A DNA stretch of 64,000 nucleotides from Castor canadensis (taxonomy: Eukaryota; Chordata; Mammalia; Rodentia; Castoridae). The position numbers were made by a program, and so were the translations under genes. Shown piece after piece: positions 35,814 through 47,030 of this stretch (the stretch's first letter is position 1; every line of letters begins with the position of its first letter). The notes below the pieces were generated by a model, which was not told the origin of the DNA, did no database searches, and saw nothing but the letters and a program-made list of their open reading frames with translations. The stretch is from positions 112,732,332 through 112,796,331 of the forward strand of contig NC_133398.1 in the NCBI RefSeq assembly GCF_047511655.1. The letters are read 5' to 3'.

Positions 35814-36440
35814 TAAGTTCTTATTGAGTATAACTATCAGACATTCATTATTGACTTTATAGATATAGTTTTGAACAAAACAAATGCTGATTCTGTCTCA
35901 TGGGTACCAAATAAAACAAATAAGTTACAGAAATAATTAAATAGCATTTAACTGTGGATAGATAGAGTTTACTAAAATGTAGACCAGTCAGTAATTTTCC
36001 AATAGGAGTGTAGTTATAATAACAAATATAAAAAATACAATGTTATTTGATAATGATATTTGCACATGCAACATTGCACATGGAACGAAGCAATGTTCTG
36101 ACTATGGTGCTCACAAGAGAGTGGTTAGAGTTTGGGGAAGTGGTGAGTTGAAACATCCAGAAGGGACGCTTGAGTAGCTAAAGCAAATGAAAATCCTTTC
36201 TGATGGTGCCTAGAACCTGGTTGGTCATTGAACCAGGTATAGAATATTTATTGACCTAAAGGAAGGGAAAATTTTTAGCTAACTCTGAGTCTACATATAT
36301 CTCTGTAGGGCCTTCAATGTAGTATGAGATAGGAAGGAAGATGGAACAGTGCTTTGAAAGGTAGAGTAAAATGAACATTATTTAGACTACAGCAGCAAGA
36401 GGGATGATGTTAGAGCAGTCTCCTAAGGAAGACATTTTCT
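35814..36440 (-). mobile_element. L2 (CR1-clade) LINE 3' part, antisense, diverged
   Basis: The plus strand begins with the reverse complement of the L2 tail: TCTTATTGAGTATAACTATCAGACATTC, ATATAGTTTTGAACAAAAC and TGATTCTGTCTCATGG. At about 36308 GGGCCTTCAATGTAGTATGAGA recalls the ORF2 region encoding the conserved AYKAL block. Similarity in between is poor, so the extent is approximate. Confidence 0.55.
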
Positions 36441-36775
36441 CTTTGATATCAAAAAGGCAAGAAACACTTGGCCCCTTAATTGATGAGAAGTGAAGACTTC
36501 CTTATTTAGGGGATGTTTTGTTACCACAGAAGCTGAGATATCTATAAACAAGATACTCAAAGAACTATATGGCCTCATAATCATTACTCCAGGAATTTCA
36601 GACCAGCCTCAGGAAGTTAGTGCTACATCTCACAGGAGATTTTCATTGTTTTAGAAATAGATACTTAGAGAGAGAAAAGCATAGAAAGCCTAAACAAGTT
36701 ATGGGCACAATTGACCTTGGTTCATTATTGCCTTAAGAGAGCAGTAGGAATGTTCAGAATTCTTTCTTCTAGCAT

Positions 36776-38320
36776 GTAAAGTGCATTAATTATAAGGTAA
36801 GCACAATTCTGGGAACTGGGATTCCAAGAGGGGCCAGTTTCTACTGCCCTGAACCTTATGTTCCACTAGGAGAGCCAGTATTTGTTAGATAGTGTAAGTG
36901 CTAGGAAGAAAAATAAAACTTAATAAAAGGATGAAAAGTTAATGGGAGGATGCAATTTTAGGTACAATAAAAGAAGACCTCTCTGCCAAACCAGCTTTGG
37001 TAATAATTGCTGAGAAAGGCCATTTCAAGAAAAGAGAACTTCAGAGTAAAAGACACTGAGATTCCTTTAAAATGTGTGAGAAAGAGTGAACACCAAGAAG
37101 TTCCTTGGGACTGGAGGAGAGTGAAGAATGGGAAAGTGATGGAGATGAGGGCTGAGGGGTGAGCCTCAAAGACTAACATGCAAGTTCTTTGTTTTTTGTA
37201 TTAAATAAAATGGAAGCCACCAGAACGTGAACTTTGAGCAAGACTGTGAGTTGATCTCTTTTGCCTTTTGCAAAAATCATTGAGCCATTACAATATAATA
37301 AGGAATATAGAGCAGGAGTGAAAATAGAAAGGAGACTGCTGAAGTTGGCATTAGGAGTGGTGTATAAGAAAATGAGTGGAAATAGGGATGCCTTCTAGGT
37401 TCTCTGCTGTCCTATGGAGCAAACAGTGGTGCTCTTTACTAAGATGAGAAAGAGTTGGGTTAAGAAGGGTATTCTCATATCCATTACACCTGTTCTGCGT
37501 CTGAAAGCAAAGCATGAAATGGGAGTTGGATAAGTGAGCCTGGGGCACAGAAAAAGGAGGTGGCCTATTTGAGGAAAATAAATTTGGGATCCATGAGGGT
37601 AGTGGAGGTACTAATGCTATGAACTGTCATGGATCATCTTGGACAAGAGCAAGAATAGAGAAGGGAAGACATGAAAGACTGAGCAGTTCAGCACTGAGAG
37701 GTTAAAAACAATTGAGTAATCCAGTAATAATGATCTGCTAGTGAAGGAAGTAGAAGAATGTTAATGAGAATGTAAGTGAAATCATGGCTCTAGGAGGGAG
37801 TTATCAGTTGTTACCAAATGCTGTTCTGGAGCTGAATAAAATGAGGACCAAGAATTGTGGATTAGGATTATGTGAGAGAACTTCATTGGTGGCAATGAGG
37901 AGCACCATGTCAATGGAGTGGGATGACAACAGACTGATGTAAGCTGTTCTTCAGATGGGAGATGAGAGAAAAAAATCACAGTCTAGACAGTTCTGTAGTA
38001 ATTTGTAAATAGCTGTGGAGACACGCTAGGATGGCTGGCTATCATGGAGGGACTTTACTAGGGGGAGAGAGCATAGTATATTTGTGCACTATTGAGAATA
38101 ACCTAGTAGATCAAATAGTTTGTGAGACCCTATCTTGAAAAAACCATCACAAAAATGGACTGGCAGAGTGGCTCAAGTTGTAGTCCACTACATCTGTTTC
38201 AAGCCCCAGTACTGTAAAAAAAAAAGAAAGAAAAAAAGAATTTACTAGAGAGTTTAAAATAGATAATTATGGATAAGTCTTCAGAAGGAAGAATTGTAGG
38301 AGCAAAGTCTTTATTAATTA
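36776..38320 (-). mobile_element. L2 (CR1-clade) LINE, long antisense copy spanning RT to 3' tail, interrupted by a SINE
   Basis: L2 encodes an endonuclease/reverse transcriptase and was active in early mammals. Read on the reverse strand: the block before the catalytic centre is at 37780-37980 (the frame ends SAPEQHLVTTDNSLLEP, aligning with the family's 'SAAFDT-DHS' motif). The catalytic box is at 37578-37602, where YADD-SQIY is degraded to Y-P-H-G-SQIY. The conserved segment for K/Q-WLP lies near 37210-37255, and the 3' tail ends near 36776 (GTAAGCACAATTCTGGGAACTGGG on plus). At about 1.5 kb it is longer than most surviving L2 copies. A SINE splits it at 38112-38239. Confidence 0.85.
38112..38239 (+). 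mobile_element. Composite B1/ID SINE, 5'-truncated, nested in L2
   Basis: CAAATAGTTTGTGAGACCCTATCTTGAAAA at the start and GGACTGGCAGAGTGGCTCAAG plus TTTCAAGCCCCAGTACTG match 18508-18610 of the full copy. It ends in a long A-rich tail (38216-38239). Similarity to L2 resumes immediately after the tail, so this insertion is younger than the L2. Confidence 0.92.
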
Positions 38321-38837
38321 TATATATTATACTGCAGGGTAACCTATATCTTGCAGTCAGTTTGAATTCCAAACTTAATTTATTATATTGATAAAATTGT
38401 TTAGAAAAGATACTTATTTAAAACTAAATAGAAATGCAAAAGCAGATGGTAATGATTTAGCATTGACAATGCAAAGCATAAAACTAAAAAGTTAAACAAA
38501 ATTGGGTTCCATTGAGAACTGTAAATACAAAGACAAAAAGTAATGATATAGGATTAAAAATAAAAAGCAAATAAAAGTTAAGTGAAATTTGAATTCTATT
38601 GATAATTCTGAAATTGTACCCAAACTCATATAATAAACATCAAATATTGACTAGTGCAAAACACAGAGCAATTTAACATGGAATATATACCCCAAATAAT
38701 TTTTAGTAGTTTTGAAGGGCATTTTTTACATTTGAATATACATAGGTATTATGTTTTAAGAATTTGGGATAAATAAAGGGAAAAACCATGATTAGTTTCA
38801 GAAAATTCAGCTAAAAAGCTAAAAAACATTGACTTAC
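38321..38837. other. Unassigned AT-rich sequence
   Basis: No gene or repeat recognised. Confidence 0.5.
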
Positions 38838-38974
38838 CTCCTCCATCTTGTCCATACCTGAGCTGGTCCTTTCTCCATCTGGACGAGGGATCAGGCAACT
38901 TTGATGCCCAGGAATGACAAAGTCTGATTGATCAGTGGCTTTGGAACTATTAGGGCTTGAAAATTCAAGTACAG
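38838..38974 (-). other. Speculative exon between splice-like signals
   Basis: On the reverse strand an acceptor-like CACCCAG precedes base 38974 and a near-perfect donor GAG|GTAAGT follows base 38838. The 137 bp between them are open in one frame (45 full codons after two leading bases), ending at a codon boundary, with residues DFVIPGHQSCLIPRPDGE in the middle. A second donor-like GTATGG lies inside. The pyrimidine tract before the acceptor is weak, and I recognise no protein. Frames of this size with splice-like ends arise by chance, so this is a lead only. Confidence 0.2.
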
Positions 38975-41765
38975 CTGGGTGAATAATTCATATTGCCCAG
39001 TTTTCTTCCATAACTACTTTCCCTAGCATCATTTTTAGCCTATGTAAATGACATATTCTTTCTCCCCATTATCATCTTCTCCTTAGCCACCCGAAAATCA
39101 CCAATTGCCCATGTGACTGTGGTGAATTAGATTATCTAGAAGGAAAGAGCCCAACTCCTGTTCCTTATACAGCCATGTTTTCTTCATGCAAAGGCAGTAT
39201 CAGCAGCCAAGTCCACTGGAATTATATAAAACATGTTTATTGCATTAAAACCATTTCATGAGAATAGTGTGATATTTAAAAAATAACTTACTATAGGTTA
39301 TGATCTGTTATTCCTTATTTTAAAAATTGTGTGATTACGTCCTACAGTATAAAGTTCTAGTTCCTAAAATATCTAGCTAGAGCATGTTGGTTCTCCTGTT
39401 AAGAATCCAACCCAATTTGGGTGTGCAATTTCTTTGGTCACTCCTTTAAAAGACAGCTACTTTCTTTTAGATTTAGATGTGGACATACAGTGAAGAACTC
39501 TCCAAAAGTACCCCTTATTTTCATAGCACCCATTCAGGAGTTTCAAAGGGATATGGCCAAGAGCCAATTTGAAATACTCGTACCTCATTTTCTTTCGACA
39601 GCCTTTTCACAGCAGCCTATAGGAAGAAGCCACAAGCATATTTTTAGTCTTATGCCATTTATATTTGCAAAAGGAAATATGGTTATCAAGTGAATACTGC
39701 AAAGCTTGGGGAAATTGGCCTTTACTTCTGATGCACTAAATGCACCTAAAGACTGGCTGTCATGAGACTTCCCATTTCAGGTCTCACCGTTTCACTAATT
39801 TTCATCTGTTGTCAGCTTTCCCACTTGTCAATGTTGATGTCTTGTTTCAGGTCATGGTTCTTGTCACAAACTCACTTCTTCCATGTACCTAATGTATGAC
39901 TGTCCACTTGTAGTTCACCATTCAGTAGAATCCTGTTGTCATCTGTTCATCTGACCAAAATAGTCCTGGGCAGCTAAAAATGTTTATGTGTACAGTTGTC
40001 ATGGCTGAACTACCCCCCTTCCTTTGGTAAATTTATTCTCGTCTACTTTTATGTATAATAACTACCAGATATAGACTAAGACTTTAATATTATGTTTGCT
40101 TTTTATGAACAAGCCCTCTAGTTACTTATGTCTTTTTGTTAATGCTATTTGTTAGAAAGTGAGACTACAGTTTTGCCTTTCTTTGATTTATTATTCTTAA
40201 GTAGAGACTTTGATAAGACTGAGGTATTTCACTGCTACCAATGTTAAATGCTTGTTAAATGGTAAGAGAAGGGAAGTCCATATTTGTGGAAAATATAATT
40301 TCAACTAAAAGTTCTGATTGCTTTATTTTCTATAGTACATTGTTGATCTATTGTTTGTTTGAGTCTGATTTTCAACATAAAATTGAAACTTATTTGTATT
40401 TTTTCAAGTCTGGGCATGCACATGAAATTGAATAGATTCCACCAAAGAGTTGGCTTCTTACTCTTGGTTATCTGAGATGTCTGCAGTCTGTTGATTCCAC
40501 TGCTTCACCTTGCATAAACTGGGTTGGTTCTAAGACTCACTAATGACTACTGGTTTAGTGAGTAGACATAAGTGGTCTGTATTATTCTAAGAGAATTAGC
40601 AGGAAAGAAAAAGCAGTAGGTGAGTTCCAACAGACTAGGAGTGAGCTTGGTGTTTCCCTCACTTGCCAAGTGAAATAGCAAATACAAATAAAGAAGTGAA
40701 AAGAACACAGAAAGTAAAATATGGGTAGCTGTAGCAGTATATTCTAAGATGTAGATGTTATTAAGGAAGGGAAGATAGAGACAAATGCACTGGTTAGGTA
40801 GGTAGCTGATCCTAGAGGTTGACAGATCAGAGTTTGTATTCATTTGTTATTAAGTGATATTAAGAGCTAATGAATAAAATAGATCATTTTTATTTGCTAG
40901 AATGAGTTTCTTTTGTAATAAAAGACTTAATGCACATTTAAATAAATTTCCATGCTGATTTTTAGGCATGCCTGAAAAGTTTTCTCTAATAGTTAGTACA
41001 TAGACTATTACACACTGGATTTTAAGGTATAGCACATTTCATTGCCTTGTGAATAGTTTTATTTTGAAAAAAAGGCAATTATTTTTCTCTCTTAGAATAA
41101 TGTTCTTTGTAAATATAATGTTCTAATTTCACATAGTCCAGGTACTGACATATATCAAGGGGATTTTAACTTTACCTATTATATTGCAATTATTTATAGA
41201 ATTATTTGGACGATATTTGGGTATCTGTACTCATTCCCTGATATATAAACACACATGCACACACATGTACACATTTAGCTATCAAATAAACACTGTACCC
41301 AATGACTTACAAGTCCAGTGGGAACAAATCAAAGAAGAAAGACTATAAGATTCAAAAGATAAACTTGGTTTTAGAATCACTGCCAACACTGTTTTAAATG
41401 GCTTTTTAGTAATTAAGAACTCTGTGGCTGTGGTTTCCGTCCCATTTCTTTTTTCTTTTTTATTCCCTTAATAATTCTTTTTCTGTCCCAAACCATGCTA
41501 TTTTCTCAGCAATTTCACTTTGTTTCTACTGTTAATAGAGACTTGATTAACTGGTATTTTGCTTTGTATTGTGTTGGAAAATGCCTAATTGGTATTTCTC
41601 ACTCTACTAAATAAAAGAAGACTTACCAATTTACAGAGTAATAATCACATGCTCACTTTTTGAGCCAGCCACCTTCATGTGGGCTGACATACTGCTCTGG
41701 TCATTGGCCAATTGTGTTTTTCACAATCAGGTGGCTTCACTATCTTTTTTTTGTCATTTAAAGAC
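38975..41765. other. Unassigned sequence
   Basis: About 2.8 kb. A 90-codon frame at 39421-39693 lacks motifs, and the reverse frames at 40547-41035 are AT-driven. No supported repeat. Confidence 0.5.
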
Positions 41766-41880
41766 TAGTTCATTTATTCAACAAATGTTTTATGAGCCAC
41801 TTATATGGCCAGCTCTAATTTATAATACACTGAAACAATGTTGATCACATTCTGGGTCATTTCCTGTTAGAAAGTCTTGA
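41766..41880 (-). mobile_element. L2 LINE 3' tail, antisense
   Basis: TTCATTTATTCAACAAATGTTTTATGAGCCACTTATATGGCCAG followed by ATAATACACTGAAACAATG is the reverse complement of the L2 tail in which the family's ATTTATTGAG-GCCTACTATGTGCCAGG string is standard. Confidence 0.68.
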
Positions 41881-42039
41881 AATCAATTTAGTAGCTTGCA
41901 ATAAGTAGTTTTAAGGGGGAAATAATAGCAGGGAACATAACAGAGGTGTTTAGAGTGATTAACATTCAATATATTTACAGGTGAAATACCATAGCAAAAC
42001 TCTTTTCAACAATGAATATACACTTAAATAATGAAGGAT

Positions 42040-42305
42040 AAGAATGAAAAACCAGTCTTGTTAGGGAAAGGGGGCAATATAATGGAGAGGTTAAAGGAGG
42101 GTGAATATGATCAATATATTTTATATACTTATATGAAAAAAAAATTGAAGCCTGTCAAAATCATTTTGTGTCAGGGGAAGAGGGATGAGGGAAGTGGAGA
42201 TGAACCTAAAGAAGATATATTGTAAGCATATATGGAAAGGTCACAAGAAAACACTTGTACAAGTAATGTATACTGATAAAAATGTTTTGCTTTGTTTTTT
42301 AAAAA
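42040..42305 (+). mobile_element. L1 LINE 3' UTR tail, sense
   Basis: AGGGAAAGGGGGCAATATAATGG, AGGAGGGTGAATATGATCAATA and later GATATATTGTAAGCATATATGGAAAG, CACTTGTACAAGTAATGTATACTGATAAAAATG follow the order of an older L1 3' end. It is possibly a tandem pair, since the GGTGAATATGATCAATATA motif and the ATATATTGTAAGCATATATGGAA motif are both tail-like. A SINE begins immediately after it. Confidence 0.7.
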
Positions 42306-42306
42306 G

Positions 42307-42568
42307 TGAAGAAGAGCCAGGATCCAGTGGCTCACACCTATAACAGTAAGTACGTGGGAGGCTGAGATTGGGAGTGTCATGGTTTGAGGCAAGCTCAAGC
42401 AGAAAGTTAGAAAAACCTATAGCTGGTTGCAATTGCACCATCCCAAGCTACATGGGAGGCTGAATTCAGGATGACTGCATTTCCAGACTTTCCCAGGCAT
42501 GAAAATTCATGACCCCTAGAAAAAAAGCTTGACATGGTGTATGTGCCTGTCATCCCAGCAGCACATAA

Positions 42569-42608
<40 letters not shown>

Positions 42609-42755
42609 TAATTCAGGTTATAAGTCTGGTTATTTTGGTTATCTCCAAAATAACCAGAGCAAAAAGGTTTAGGAGCATGTCTCAAGCAATACAGCATCTG
42701 TGTAGCAAGCAGGAAGCCCGGATTTCAAACACTAGTAAGGCAAAAACAACAAAAA
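42307..42755 (+). mobile_element. Composite SINE(s), diverged, with internal GA expansion
   Basis: A 7SL/B1-like part at 42313-42420 (GATCCAGTGGCTCACACCTATAACAG, GTGGGAGGCTGAGATTGGGAG) is followed by a second similar piece at 42525-42565 (ACATGGTGTATGTGCCTGTCATCCCAGCAGC). Then comes an AG run at 42571-42605, and finally an ID-like part at 42670-42745 (GGAGCATGTCTCAAGCAATACAGCATC, GTGTAGCAAGCAGGAAGCCCGGATTTCAAACACTAG) with an A-rich tail. Probably two insertions or a tandem left arm. Confidence 0.82.
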
Positions 42756-43484
42756 AGGGAAGTAGTGTGGAGTAAATTAAAAATGTCTGAGAACATCACC
42801 CAAAGAAGTATAATTTTATGAGACTCATTTATTAACCTCTTTACAGAAGCACATATGTGGTTTCGAGTGTGTGTGTGTGTGTGTGTTTACTGGATCATGC
42901 TAAAATGTATATGTCTTAATGTAGTCCCTGCCATTTGAATGAGACTTTCATACCTTGAGCTCTTCTCCTTCCCTTTTCCCTTCTTTCTTAATTTCCTTTG
43001 GAAAGTACCCACCTTGCTTCCATCTTTTCTTTACCCTCACTCCCCAGCTTCCCTCCATTTCCCTGTCTTCTTTTCTTAGTTGTCTTTCTCTTATCTCCTC
43101 ACACTGTCTTCACTCTTCTACCATTTTCTGAATCTTGGTTCTTGTTTCTTTTGCATAAACTAAATCATCAATTCCAGAAGTTATATTGTTATGGAACAGA
43201 ACTATATTGAAAATGACAGTTTCTGTAATGCCATCTAGTGGCAGAATTTTAGAAGAATGTGGCAGCACAACAGGAAATATAGTTATTTTTATAAAATTAT
43301 CCCTGGATTTTCCCAGCTGGCTTAGAGTTATAAAAGAATGCAGTGAATTTTCCCCTTTTAAGAAAAAATCTCAAACCAGAATTTGAAGCTTAAATTATTT
43401 ACTTTGTTTTTAGAGCTCTATCCTATATATTTCTGTGATGAAATGTACAGGATATATTTCTTTAGTAAAATTAAAATTATAAGT
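42756..43484. other. Unassigned sequence with short GT microsatellite
   Basis: GT run of about 20 bases at 42867-42886. A pyrimidine-rich stretch at 42960-43110. No gene. Confidence 0.55.
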
Positions 43485-43725
43485 TGTGTGTATCTGTGCA
43501 GGTTTTAAAAAAATATGTATTTTTTGTTAGCTAAACCATAGAAGATATGTGCCAATTTATATGCAATTAGCAAGTTCTACTGAGAACTGAACCCACCAAA
43601 CAAGGATAGCTGTGTCTTAGATGTCACAGAAAGAAAGTAAAATTAAAATGGAGAGTAATGTCTTGGGAATAATTCAGGAAGAGAGTTTGGTAAATCGAGA
43701 GCATCCATTGGAGTACTGGTTAGAG
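43485..43725 (+). repeat. Left arm of a 241-bp inverted repeat pair (unknown family)
   Basis: The reverse complement of 45841-46081 matches this interval end to end. Shared strings include GTGTATCTGTGCAG, TTAAAAAAATATGTATT, GCTGAACCCACCAAACAAGGA (here with GAACTGAACCC) and GGGAATAATTCAGGAAGAGAGTTTGGTAAAT. By eye about four of five bases agree, with few indels. Similarity stops at both ends, so the arms have defined edges. I do not recognise the family. Confidence 0.85.
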
Positions 43726-43904
43726 CAGCTCCCTTCTAACTAGCCAGGGGTTTAAGACTTCTGTAGAATCATATCAGAGCTCAAAAATTAATCTGATGGT
43801 TCATGGATTTATCACTTTCCTGAAGATAGAAAGACCTAGAGAGGTGACCTACAGCAAGGATAAGCCCCTCTGTTGGCTAGAACTGTAGATTATATAATAT
43901 ACTT
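43726..43904. other. Unassigned sequence
   Basis: Short unique stretch after the inverted repeat arm; nothing recognised. Confidence 0.5.
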
Positions 43905-44030
43905 TTTAAGTATTTATTAGTTGTACAGAGGTGTCTCATTATGTCATTTACATGTGTACTTAATTAGGTTAAACCCATTTATATTGTTATACTACATTTA
44001 TATTTATATTGTTATACTAATTTATATGAT
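43905..44030 (-). mobile_element. Possible L1 3' UTR fragment, antisense
   Basis: TATTAGTTGTACAGAGGTGTCTCATTATGTCATTTACATGTGTAC resembles the string at 7165-7215 (TAGCTATACAGGGATTTTCATTCTGACATTTCC). Short and AT-rich; moderate at best. Confidence 0.35.
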
Positions 44031-44518
44031 ATGAGAATTAGGATTCTCTGAAAATTCTTCATTAAAACTTAAGCTTCATACCTTTCAAGCACTATTAGCT
44101 ACTATTTCCCCAACTTTTCTATAATTCCAGTAAATACTCAATAGAGATTTATTGAGTAAAGAGATCAATATACATGAGAGTGAATTCATAGAGCCTGCAT
44201 TAGGTTTGGTGTTTTGTAGAAGATACTCAGGAATGCTGTGGCCAATATTGACTTTTAGTCCTAAACCCTAAACAAAAAAAAATCTTCTTTTGTGTTATGA
44301 ATTGGAAAGTGCCAAGCAACATAAAAAACAGCAGGTTCCTATTACTACCCCAACGATCCAATCTGTTGCCATTCCACCAAATACGTGTCATGTCCCAGCT
44401 GTGTGCTAGGACTCTTGGTGACAACCTACCTTTGTCTATGGAGAAAGTATCTCTTGCAAAATACCTTGGTCAATGCTACTTTTTCTGGAAGGTACATCTT
44501 AAATTTTAAAGTAGTTTG

Positions 44519-44521
<3 letters not shown>
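44031..44521. other. Unassigned sequence
   Basis: No gene or repeat recognised; short overlapping frames on both strands run into the CA repeat and are not coding. Confidence 0.5.

Positions 44522-44569
<48 letters not shown>
44522..44569. repeat. CA dinucleotide microsatellite, about 24 perfect units
   Basis: An uninterrupted AC run of about 48 bases. It generates poly-His/Thr and poly-Cys/Val frames that are not genes. Confidence 0.98.
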
Positions 44570-44584
44570 CCCTCTTCTCATTGC

Positions 44585-44640
44585 CTTACTCCTCACCCAG
44601 TGCCTGGCACATAGTAAGCACAAGTGTTTGCAGAACAAAT
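44585..44640 (+). mobile_element. L2 LINE 3' terminus, sense, short
   Basis: CCCAGTGCCTGGCACATAGTAAGCACAAGTGTTTGCAGAACAAATGAA matches the very conserved L2 3' end and is adjacent to a microsatellite. Confidence 0.7.
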
Positions 44641-45840
44641 GAACAGCATCCCCAAAGCTGGTAATACTTTAGGTCAAGGCACCTTCTCTAGTTCCCTGGT
44701 GTTCTTGAATACATATTGTTTCCCAAATTTGTTTTATTTCATAGTATTCAATTTTAAAGAATAATGTTTGGTAATACATTATAGATACCTGATATGATTT
44801 AGGTTTTAATAGCTTTGGAGTTGAACCCCTGCAAGTGAGAAATATTCATATGGCTTAATGGGAAGTCTTAATGGGAAGATAGTGATGTATTAAAACTACA
44901 GTCAGTTCTTGTTTATTCTTTTCACAGGTTTTACCTGTGAAAATAGGATGCATAATCAATTTGATTGGACCCAAGCAGTTAATAGAGTCAGCTGGGTTTC
45001 ATGTAAGATAGCAATGCCAATTTCACTTTCTACTCAGGATGAAAAAAAATTATGCCTCCTACACTACTGCAGTTACCTGTGTCAGCATTGTGGTTCCATA
45101 AAATCAGATAAGTGTAGACTATTAATAATCCCACTATAAATTGTAATTAAAAATTACCCTTCTGGACTGTATATCCTCTCTATTAAGTACATAGGCACTG
45201 TCTCTTTGTACATAAAGTTTTCTGAAATAAATTGACCAGTTCTCCTGTCCTTACTAGAGAGCAAACTATTTTTATTTAAAAGCTGATAACAGTACAATCA
45301 GTTTTTGGTGTTTGCAGTGTGTGTTAAAAACATAAATTTCATTTAACAAACTTTAACACAAGGAAAATGATAACTTTATTTGCACCATGCAGTTAAATAG
45401 CTCTGTGAGAAAGAATAAGCACTGTGTCTACCATGGTAGGCCCATGTGTTGTATCCATAAGGCAAAGGCTTGGTTTCCCTCCTCTGATCTTCAGGCTTAA
45501 TGGTGTGTTAAGTAAACCCAAGCAAAAATCTCAAGTATCATTGTAAGAATTGCTTCTAATCTTTCTGTGCTTAAAAGGAATTGTCTATTCCTTGATTGCA
45601 TTTTTGTCTGATCTGTGGTAAATTAAAGGGCTTTCCTAATCATGTCCAGTGTGACACTTGTCAGAAGTGAATGTTTTAAATGAATCCTCTATAAACATAC
45701 AGAGCTTTTAAACAGAGGAAACATCCTATAGACCTAGCTCTCAAATCCTCAAAGAACAACAACTACCAGACTGTGGAGGAAGTAGTATGTTAAAATGAAG
45801 GTAGAATAGGTGGCATTTGAGGTCAAAGTTGAAGTACTGG
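44641..45840. other. Unassigned sequence between inverted repeat arms
   Basis: No gene. A 76-codon frame at 44909-45139 has no known domain. Confidence 0.5.
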
Positions 45841-46081
45841 TCTGACAAGTATTCCAAGTGGTGCTCTCAATTTACCAAACTCTCTTCCTGAATTATTCCC
45901 AATTCATAACTCTCCATTTTGATTTCCTTCCTTTCTGTGACATTCTGAGATATTGATTTCCTTGTTTGGTGGGTTCAGCTCTCAGCAGAACTTGCTAATT
46001 GTAAATAATTTAGCACACATATGCTAAGGTTTAGATAACAAACAATACATATTTTTTTAAGATCTGCACAGATACACAGAC
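45841..46081 (-). repeat. Right arm of the 241-bp inverted repeat pair
   Basis: Plus strand reads the reverse complement of 43485-43725: TTTACCAAACTCTCTTCCTG, AATTATTCCC, CCTTGTTTGGTGGGTTCAGC, ACTTGCTAATTGTAAATAATT and CTGCACAGATACACAGA. The arms are separated by about 2.1 kb. Moderate divergence argues against a recent palindrome or assembly artefact. Confidence 0.85.
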
Positions 46082-46884
46082 ATAAATAATGAGGTCAGAG
46101 GATGGAGAGTGCATAAAGAATGAAGAACAGTGCATTTTGCTGAAATATCAGCTGTGGGATATTCTTATGCACACATGTTATGTGATATACATGATATGAA
46201 ACACGCATTGACTGTGTGCTGTTATTACCTGTAGGAAGGTATCTGAGACTTTCCCTCTCCCAGGGGCTTTTAGTTCTTAGCTTAGATTTATTTCTTACAT
46301 TCTTACGAATATGATTTTCTATTTGGAAGTAGATATAAAATAGCAAAGAAAAATAAGTGAAAGGAAGTATTCTCAATATTTTTTATAACTTGGATCTTCT
46401 AAAATGGTTTTTTGTAAATTAAAACATAGATTTTTATGCATCCTATAACAATCACAATTTGGTAACACTTCACTTTCCATAGTTTTCCTTATTAAAAGAA
46501 AAATATATCTTGTTTAGAAATGATTTTTGCATTACCAATCTATGGATGGCAAACCTCTACCCAGATTGGGAAAACCCCTTTGCATTTAGGGACACTACAG
46601 GTAAAGAAGTGGCAGCCAGCAAAGATGTCAAAATTATCATTAAAGTAAGAACTTGAATAATCACAGCAATGTCTGCCTGGAAGCAAATAGGCTTACACAG
46701 CTCTTTTGTACTTGGAGATAAATACTTTATTACAGCATCATAACTGCTTTTGAAATAATGACCATTAGTAATGAAAGTAAGGTTAAACTTCTGCCAGTCT
46801 AGTTGAAGAAGACAGGAAACTGTGAAATAAATCTTATAAAGATATTTATTAAAATCATTTAGGTGATAACTAACCATTGAATGT
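46082..46884. other. Unassigned sequence
   Basis: A 122-codon reverse frame at 46557-46925 shows hydrophobic stretches but no recognisable family; it overlaps the MIR at its end, so it is not called. Confidence 0.5.
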
Positions 46885-47030
46885 CTACATATTCCTTTTG
46901 CTTTACATATGTTATCTTTGAGCATATATAGGCATTATTGCCTATCTTTCACAGATAAGAAAACTGAAACTCAAAAAACTTCCTCTAAAGACATAGCTTA
47001 AAAGTGATAGGTAGCACTGTCAATTAAATC
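46885..47030 (-). mobile_element. MIR SINE, antisense
   Basis: CTTTACATATGTTATCTTTGAGC, GGCATTATTGCCTATCTTTCACAGATAAGAAAACTGAAACTC and then AGACATAGCTTAAAAGTGATAGG follow the reverse complement of the MIR core in order. Confidence 0.8.

Noticed and set aside
44385-44642. Frames with poly-His/Thr or poly-Cys/Val runs
   Set aside because: Translation of the CA microsatellite on both strands. The same applies to the frames at 49173-49577 and 26829-27011.
46557-46925. 122-codon reverse frame as a gene
   Set aside because: It overlaps a MIR element, shows no motif and lies in AT-rich DNA where such frames occur by chance.
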